9,340 nucleotides of DNA, from NCBI GenBank assembly GCA_016291475.1, contig JAEEXJ010000108.1:1-9340 (forward strand). Reading direction: 5' to 3'. This DNA is from Lachnospiraceae bacterium (GTDB lineage: Bacteria > Bacillota_A > Clostridia > Lachnospirales > Lachnospiraceae). A model generated the notes under the pieces. It saw only the letters and a program-made list of their open reading frames with translations. It was not told where the DNA came from and did not search any database. This document shows, in pieces, positions 5,583 to 9,340 of the stretch (its first letter is position 1; each line of letters begins with the position of its first letter). Made by a program: the position numbers and the translations under genes.

Positions 5583-6644
5583 ATGAAGAACACTAATCTG
5601 AAAATCGCATCAGGTTTGACTGCGTGCCTCATCGGCATTTTGTCTCCTCAATCCGGACTTGTGGTAAGTGCGGGTCCTCTTGATGGTGCAATGGGCGGTG
5701 CTTCGGAAGTTCTTAATTCATCCAACGCTTCACAGTTGATCGATAATACGGTTGCGGAACTCCAGATCGTTTTTCCCGAAGAGATCGAGAACGATGAACT
5801 GGTCATGGTCGATATACGCAATTATGTAAATGTCAGAAGTGAAGCCACCGTTGATTCCGAGAAGATGGGTGTCATGTACAAGGACTGCGGAGGCGTTCTT
5901 CTCGAAGAAGGAGAAGAGTGGTCACTGCTTAAGTCCGGCGAACTCATCGGATGGGTGGAGAACGAATATCTTCTTTTCGGCGAAGAGGCCAGGGAAATGG
6001 CAGCCGATGTGGGAATGACCTTTGCCATCGTAAATACCGCATCTCTCAGAGTTCATACCGAAAGCACTCTCGACAGCGATGTTCTTACAATAGTTCCCAA
6101 GAATGAGATACTTGAAGTGGTTGATCAGACTACTCCCGGCTGGGTATATGTGGATTACGGTGACATCGACGGATACGTAGCGGCTGAGTATGTTGATATA
6201 TCTTTTGAAGTAGATGCAGGCGAGACCATGGCTCAGATAAGAGCAAGGGAAGCAGCAGAGGCGGAAGCAAGACGCCATCAGAATTACGGCGAGTACATGA
6301 CCGGTGCCGATGACATGCTCCTTCTTGCAGCGCTTATACAGTGCGAAGCCGGCGGAGAACCTTATGAAGGTCAGGTTGCGGTCGGTGCGGTCGTAATGAA
6401 CAGAGTCAGATCCGCGGCATATCCCAACACCATCCACGGCGTTATCTACGCATCCGGACAATTCACTCCCGCAATGAGCGGAAGAGTCAACCAGGTTTAC
6501 AATTCCGGCAACATCAAACAAAGCTGTATCCTTGCAGCTCAGGAAGCACTCAGCGGTGTGTCGAACGTAGGTGATTTCACTCACTTCAGGACCAACAACG
6601 GTGCACATACCGGAATCGCAATCGGACATCATATTTTCTATTGA
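5583..6644 (+). CDS. Secreted cell wall hydrolase: signal peptide, two SH3 domains, SleB-type catalytic domain
   Basis: 353 residues. A signal peptide is likely at 1-30 (KNTNLK, hydrophobic stretch, VVSAG), so it acts outside the membrane. Two bacterial SH3 domains follow at about 73-134 (VDIRNYVNVRSEATVDSEK) and 147-208 (NTASLRVHTESTLDSDV), which usually bind peptidoglycan. An Ala/Glu/Arg-rich helical linker spans 213-232. The Hydrolase_2 (SleB/CwlJ) domain fills 243-353: LLAALIQCEAGGEPYEGQ, AVGAVVMNRV, GQFTPAMSG. Glu255 matches the catalytic glutamate of SleB, a lytic transglycosylase. Despite the family name, many such proteins are vegetative autolysins, and no sporulation genes are nearby. 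No Shine-Dalgarno precedes ATG 5583; an ATG at 5514 lies inside the operator array and would put 23 poorly fitting residues before the signal peptide. Confidence 0.9.
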   Translation: MKNTNLKIASGLTACLIGILSPQSGLVVSAGPLDGAMGGASEVLNSSNASQLIDNTVAELQIVFPEEIENDELVMVDIRNYVNVRSEATVDSEKMGVMYKDCGGVLLEEGEEWSLLKSGELIGWVENEYLLFGEEAREMAADVGMTFAIVNTASLRVHTESTLDSDVLTIVPKNEILEVVDQTTPGWVYVDYGDIDGYVAAEYVDISFEVDAGETMAQIRAREAAEAEARRHQNYGEYMTGADDMLLLAALIQCEAGGEPYEGQVAVGAVVMNRVRSAAYPNTIHGVIYASGQFTPAMSGRVNQVYNSGNIKQSCILAAQEALSGVSNVGDFTHFRTNNGAHTGIAIGHHIFY

Positions 6645-6657
6645 TTGTTTTCTTTTC

Positions 6658-6684
6658 AAAGCCCCCGAAAACGGGGGCTTTTTT
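6658..6684 (+). terminator. Rho-independent terminator after the wall hydrolase
   Basis: AAAGCCCCCG (6658-6667) pairs perfectly with CGGGGGCTTT (6672-6681) around an AAAA loop, followed by a continuous T-run to 6684. It begins 13 bases after the stop and cleanly separates the hydrolase from nfeD. Confidence 0.95.
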
Positions 6685-6717
6685 CGCATTATAATAGTGT
6701 TTTCCAAGCCTGAAATA

Positions 6718-6726
6718 TGCTATTAT
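6718..6726 (+). promoter_or_regulatory. Extended -10 promoter for the nfeD-SPFH operon
   Basis: TGC followed by TATTAT makes an extended -10 element with no good -35 (TGTTTT at 17 bp). Transcription would start near 6733, just before AGGAGG at 6735-6740. A perfect TATAAT at 6690-6695 lies in the same gap but has only terminator sequence where its -35 should be. Confidence 0.5.
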
Positions 6727-6748
6727 AGAAGCTCAGGAGGAAAAAAAG

Positions 6749-7261
6749 ATGGGTGGACAGGTAGTTTTTTGGCTTGTAGTCCTCGCAATCTGTGCGGTAG
6801 TTGAGCTTGTTACTATGGGACTCACCAGCGTGTGGTTTGCCGGAGGTGCTTTGGTAGCCGCTTGTATCTCGCTTATATGCCCTTATTTCTGGGTGCAGGC
6901 AGTAGCGTTCATTGTTGTCAGCGTGGTACTTCTGGTCTTCACAAAGCCCATTGCAGTCAAGTTTTTTAACAAAGGACGCATTAAGACAAATGCAGAGAGT
7001 CTTATAGGACAGAGAGCCATCGTTGTATCCGAGATAGATAATCTCAAAGGAATCGGAGAGGTTACAGTATCCGGACTCGACTGGAGTGCCAGAACCGAGG
7101 AAGACGGACTCGTAATCCCCGAGAAGGCAGTTGTTGTCATCAAGAAGATCGAGGGAGTTAAGCTTATCGTTGAACTTGATGAATCCCTCAAAGGTCTGAT
7201 CAACTTGGAAAAATCCGACGTTCTTCTCAGCCCCGAGCATATAGAAGAGCAGGAAGATTGA
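6749..7261 (+). CDS. NfeD family membrane protein
   Basis: 170 residues. Three hydrophobic segments lie at about 4-22, 25-43 and 48-66. They are followed by a soluble C-terminal OB-fold of the NfeD type at about 82-146, with the hallmark SLIGQRAIVVSEI, GEVTVSGLDWSA and IPEKAVVVI strand pattern. There is no N-terminal ClpP-like protease domain, so this is the short NfeD1b-like form. Known for the family: short NfeD proteins are encoded next to SPFH proteins and are thought to work with them in membrane organisation. That is the arrangement here, with the SPFH gene 23 bases downstream. AGGAGG at 6735-6740 sets the ATG. Confidence 0.88.
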   Translation: MGGQVVFWLVVLAICAVVELVTMGLTSVWFAGGALVAACISLICPYFWVQAVAFIVVSVVLLVFTKPIAVKFFNKGRIKTNAESLIGQRAIVVSEIDNLKGIGEVTVSGLDWSARTEEDGLVIPEKAVVVIKKIEGVKLIVELDESLKGLINLEKSDVLLSPEHIEEQED

Positions 7262-7284
7262 TCTTATAAAAAGGAGAAAAAGTT

Positions 7285-8277
7285 ATGGGTTGGTTAATTG
7301 GTGTACTTGTTCTGTTTCTTGTAGTTTTTGTAAGCTGCGTAAAGGTTGTTCCTCAGGCTAACGCATTCATCGTCGAAAGACTTGGTGCATACCAGTCAAC
7401 ATGGTCCGTAGGCCTCCACATGAAACTGCCTTTCTTTGATCGCATCGCACGTAAGGTAAACCTCAAGGAGCAGGTTGCGGATTTCCCTCCTCAGCCCGTT
7501 ATCACCAAGGATAACGTTACCATGCGTATCGATACCGTTGTCTTCTATCAGATCACCGATCCCAAGCTTTATGCATACGGTGTTGAGAATCCCATGTCAG
7601 CTATCGAGAACCTCACCGCAACCACTCTTCGTAACATCATCGGTGACCTCGAACTCGATGAGACCCTCACTTCCCGTGAGACCATCAATACCAAGATGAG
7701 ATCCACTCTCGACGTTGCAACCGATCCCTGGGGAATCAAGGTTAACCGTGTCGAGCTCAAGAATATTATTCCTCCCGCAGAGATCCAGAATGCGATGGAG
7801 AAGCAGATGAAGGCAGAGCGTGAGAGACGTGAAGCTGTTACCAGAGCAGAGGGTGATAAGAAAGCAAGGATCCTCGAGGCAGAAGGTAACAAGGAGTCTG
7901 CAATTCTTAACGCTGAAGCTGAGAAACAGGCAATGATCCTCCACGCAGATGCTCACAAGCAGAAGATGATCCTTGAAGCGGAAGGTCAGGCTGAAGCTAT
8001 CCTTAAGGTTCAGCAGGCTAAGGCAGACGGTATCACCCTTCTTAAACAGGCAGGTGCCGATGAAGCCGTTCTTAAGATCAAGAGTCTCGAAGCATTTGAG
8101 AAGGTTGCGGACGGACAGGCTACCACTATCCTTCTTCCTTCGGATCTTGCAGGAATCGCAAGCGTGGGTGCCGCTCTTGAAGAGGGTATCAAGTCTTCCA
8201 AGAATGCTAAGCCCGGTGTTGCAAAAGTCGGAGAGTGCATAGCTCCTCACGACGGATATGAGGATTGCCCTCAGTAA
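7285..8277 (+). CDS. SPFH/band 7 (stomatin-prohibitin-like) membrane protein, QmcA-like
   Basis: 330 residues. One N-terminal membrane segment (about 3-22) is followed by the band 7 domain at about 23-185: VVPQANAFIVERLGAY, GLHMKLPFFDRI and DNVTMRIDTVVFYQITDP are typical of stomatin and QmcA. A long helix (about 170-255) carries five 11-residue repeats starting at 188, 199, 210, 221 and 232 (AEGDKKARILE, AEGNKESAILN and so on), a hendecad coiled coil. The C-terminus holds an LPSDLAG motif (284-290) and a tail with two cysteines (318, 328). Known for the family: large ring or cage oligomers in membrane microdomains, often linked to protease control. AAGGAG (7271-7276) sets the ATG. Operon with nfeD; its TAA stop overlaps the argF ribosome site. 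Confidence 0.93.
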   Translation: MGWLIGVLVLFLVVFVSCVKVVPQANAFIVERLGAYQSTWSVGLHMKLPFFDRIARKVNLKEQVADFPPQPVITKDNVTMRIDTVVFYQITDPKLYAYGVENPMSAIENLTATTLRNIIGDLELDETLTSRETINTKMRSTLDVATDPWGIKVNRVELKNIIPPAEIQNAMEKQMKAERERREAVTRAEGDKKARILEAEGNKESAILNAEAEKQAMILHADAHKQKMILEAEGQAEAILKVQQAKADGITLLKQAGADEAVLKIKSLEAFEKVADGQATTILLPSDLAGIASVGAALEEGIKSSKNAKPGVAKVGECIAPHDGYEDCPQ

Positions 8278-8288
8278 GGAATATTGAA

Positions 8289-9278
8289 ATGGTTAATTTA
8301 AAAGGCAGAGACCTGCTCAAGATGTCGGATCTATCAACAGAGGAAGTGTTCTATCTCCTCGATCTTGCAGCAGATCTGAAAGATAAAAAAAAGAACGGAA
8401 TCTCCGTTGCCGATCATCATACCGGCAAAAATATTGCGCTGATCTTTGAAAAAACCAGCACAAGAACAAGATGTGCTTTTGAGGTAGCTGCTCATGATCT
8501 CGGAATGCATGTAACCTATCTTGATCCTGCGGGATCACAGATCGGTTGGAAAGAATCCATAGCAGACACCGCAAGAGTTCTTGCCGGAATGTTTGACGGA
8601 ATCGAGTACAGAGGATTCGAGCAGACCATCGTAGAGGAACTTGCATATTATTCAAAGGTTCCCGTATGGAACGGACTTACAAATGAGTCTCATCCTACAC
8701 AGATGCTTGCTGACCTCCTCACCATCAGAGAGCACTTCGGACATCTGGAAGGACTTACTCTTTGTTATATGGGTGATGCGAGGCTCAACACAGGTAATTC
8801 CCTTATGGTGGCTTGTGCACTTACCGGAATGAACTGCGTGATCTGTGCTCCCAAGAAATATCAGCCTGCTGAAGAGTACGTTCAGAAGGCAAGGGATATT
8901 GCGGCAAATACCGGCTGCGAAATAGTCATCACAGATGTTCCTCAGACAGCATCAATGGGCGCGGATATTATCTATACGGATGTATGGGTATCTCTTGGAG
9001 AGCCTGAGAATGTCTGGAAGGAGAGAATCGCCGATCTTTCAGCGTACCGCGTTGATAAATCAGTCATGGATAATGCCGGAGCCGATGCGATCTTTATGCA
9101 TTGCCTTCCTTCATTTCATGATCTCGGAACCAAGATCGGAAGAGATATTGCCGAGAAATACGGCCTTAACGAGATGGAGGTTACCGATGAGGTATTCGAG
9201 TCGGCTAATTCATTGGTCTTCGTTGAAGCCGAGAACAGGATGCATACTATCAAAGCAATAATGGATGCCACTCTGTAA
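8289..9278 (+). CDS. argF: Ornithine carbamoyltransferase
   Basis: 329 residues, close to the usual 330. It joins carbamoyl phosphate and ornithine to give citrulline, in the cytosol. Seen: the carbamoyl phosphate motif FEKTSTRTR (53-61), GSQIGWKESIADTARVL (82-98), NESHPTQMLADLL (132-144), YMGDARLNTGNS (160-171), and the ornithine-side motif HCLPSFHD (271-278) with Cys272. The end VEAENRMHTIKAIM is characteristic. AAGGA at 8276-8280 with an 8-base spacer sets ATG 8289; a TTG at 8265 lies inside the SPFH gene. The biosynthetic form (argF) is preferred over catabolic arcB because no arginine deiminase or carbamate kinase gene is near, but sequence alone does not settle it. Confidence 0.94.
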   Translation: MVNLKGRDLLKMSDLSTEEVFYLLDLAADLKDKKKNGISVADHHTGKNIALIFEKTSTRTRCAFEVAAHDLGMHVTYLDPAGSQIGWKESIADTARVLAGMFDGIEYRGFEQTIVEELAYYSKVPVWNGLTNESHPTQMLADLLTIREHFGHLEGLTLCYMGDARLNTGNSLMVACALTGMNCVICAPKKYQPAEEYVQKARDIAANTGCEIVITDVPQTASMGADIIYTDVWVSLGEPENVWKERIADLSAYRVDKSVMDNAGADAIFMHCLPSFHDLGTKIGRDIAEKYGLNEMEVTDEVFESANSLVFVEAENRMHTIKAIMDATL

Positions 9279-9280
9279 TA

Positions 9281-9340
9281 ATGAAAGCTAAGATATTGGA
9301 GCTCCTGCGCCGGAATGGTGATTACGTATCCGGCCAGGAG
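9281..9340 (+). CDS. birA: BirA biotin ligase/repressor, N-terminal fragment (3' end outside window)
   Basis: Twenty codons are visible: MKAKILELLRRNGDYVSGQE. This is the start of the N-terminal winged helix-turn-helix of BirA-type proteins (KxKILELL, about four residues, then YVSGxE). In the family this DNA-binding domain precedes a biotin-protein ligase domain that attaches biotin to carboxylases and represses biotin genes. The start overlaps the second of two stop codons after argF (TAATAATG), so translational coupling is likely; no strong Shine-Dalgarno is seen. With only 20 residues, a different helix-turn-helix regulator cannot be fully excluded. Confidence 0.75.
   Translation, partial: MKAKILELLRRNGDYVSGQE

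Noticed and set aside
5583..6644. Naming the hydrolase SleB or calling it a spore germination enzyme
   Set aside because: The catalytic domain is shared with vegetative autolysins, the SH3 pair is not the SleB layout, and no germination genes are nearby.
5922..6707. A 261-codon minus-strand frame opposite the wall hydrolase
   Set aside because: No family features, it runs through the terminator, and the sense strand has clear SH3 and SleB domains.
8289..9278. Catabolic ornithine carbamoyltransferase (arcB)
   Set aside because: No arginine deiminase pathway genes in view; argF is the simpler call, though not proven.
1..9340. CRISPR array, tRNA/rRNA, riboswitch, insertion sequence or prophage
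   Set aside because: Scanned by eye on both strands; no regular spacer repeats, cloverleaf, conserved aptamer core, transposase or phage gene was found.

Overview
The window reads as an ordinary chromosomal segment of a Firmicute, most likely a Clostridia member of the Lachnospiraceae type. The reasons are strong AGGAGG-type ribosome sites, sigma-A style promoters, a single-membrane style SleB-type wall hydrolase, a Gram-positive NfeD/SPFH pair and tight co-directional operons. The genus cannot be fixed from the sequence alone. Every gene is on the + strand and there is no gene-free stretch longer than about 120 bases. No tRNA, rRNA, CRISPR array, insertion sequence or riboswitch was seen.

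Layout. (1) 1-882: the 3' end of dnaE (replicative DNA polymerase III alpha). (2) 963-1958: a PseB-type UDP-GlcNAc 4,6-dehydratase with its own extended -10 promoter, standing alone between dnaE and pfkA. (3) 2058-3026: pfkA, also with its own promoter. (4) 3034-3133: two inverted, related REP-like hairpins. (5) 3146-5466: a tight operon of proC, a TrmH/SpoU-family rRNA methyltransferase, a 36-residue ORF and a short, degenerate ABC ATPase. (6) 5458-5582: a dense regulatory region holding a near-consensus promoter, four TGTAAC-like half-sites with exact 11-bp spacing, and a second -10 copy. It leads into a secreted SH3-SH3-SleB wall hydrolase (5583-6644) closed by a strong terminator. (7) 6749-8277: an NfeD-SPFH (stomatin-like) membrane pair. 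(8) 8289-9278: argF, followed 2 bases later by the first 20 codons of birA.

How the parts fit. Most genes are housekeeping: replication, glycolysis, proline and arginine synthesis, rRNA modification and biotin attachment. Three places stand out. The 36-residue ORF has an ideal Shine-Dalgarno, overlaps the methyltransferase stop as ATGA, and encodes little more than the cytoplasmic EAA coupling loop of a NitT/TauT-type ABC permease. It is followed at once by a matching ATPase that keeps Walker A and B but has lost a normal signature motif and the H-loop histidine. The hydrolase promoter carries an array fitting the WalR box (TGTWAH-N5-TGTWAH), the regulator that controls wall hydrolases in other Firmicutes. 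The pfkA-proC gap carries a REP-like inverted pair. These three are the best candidates for follow-up; all functional readings of them are inference.
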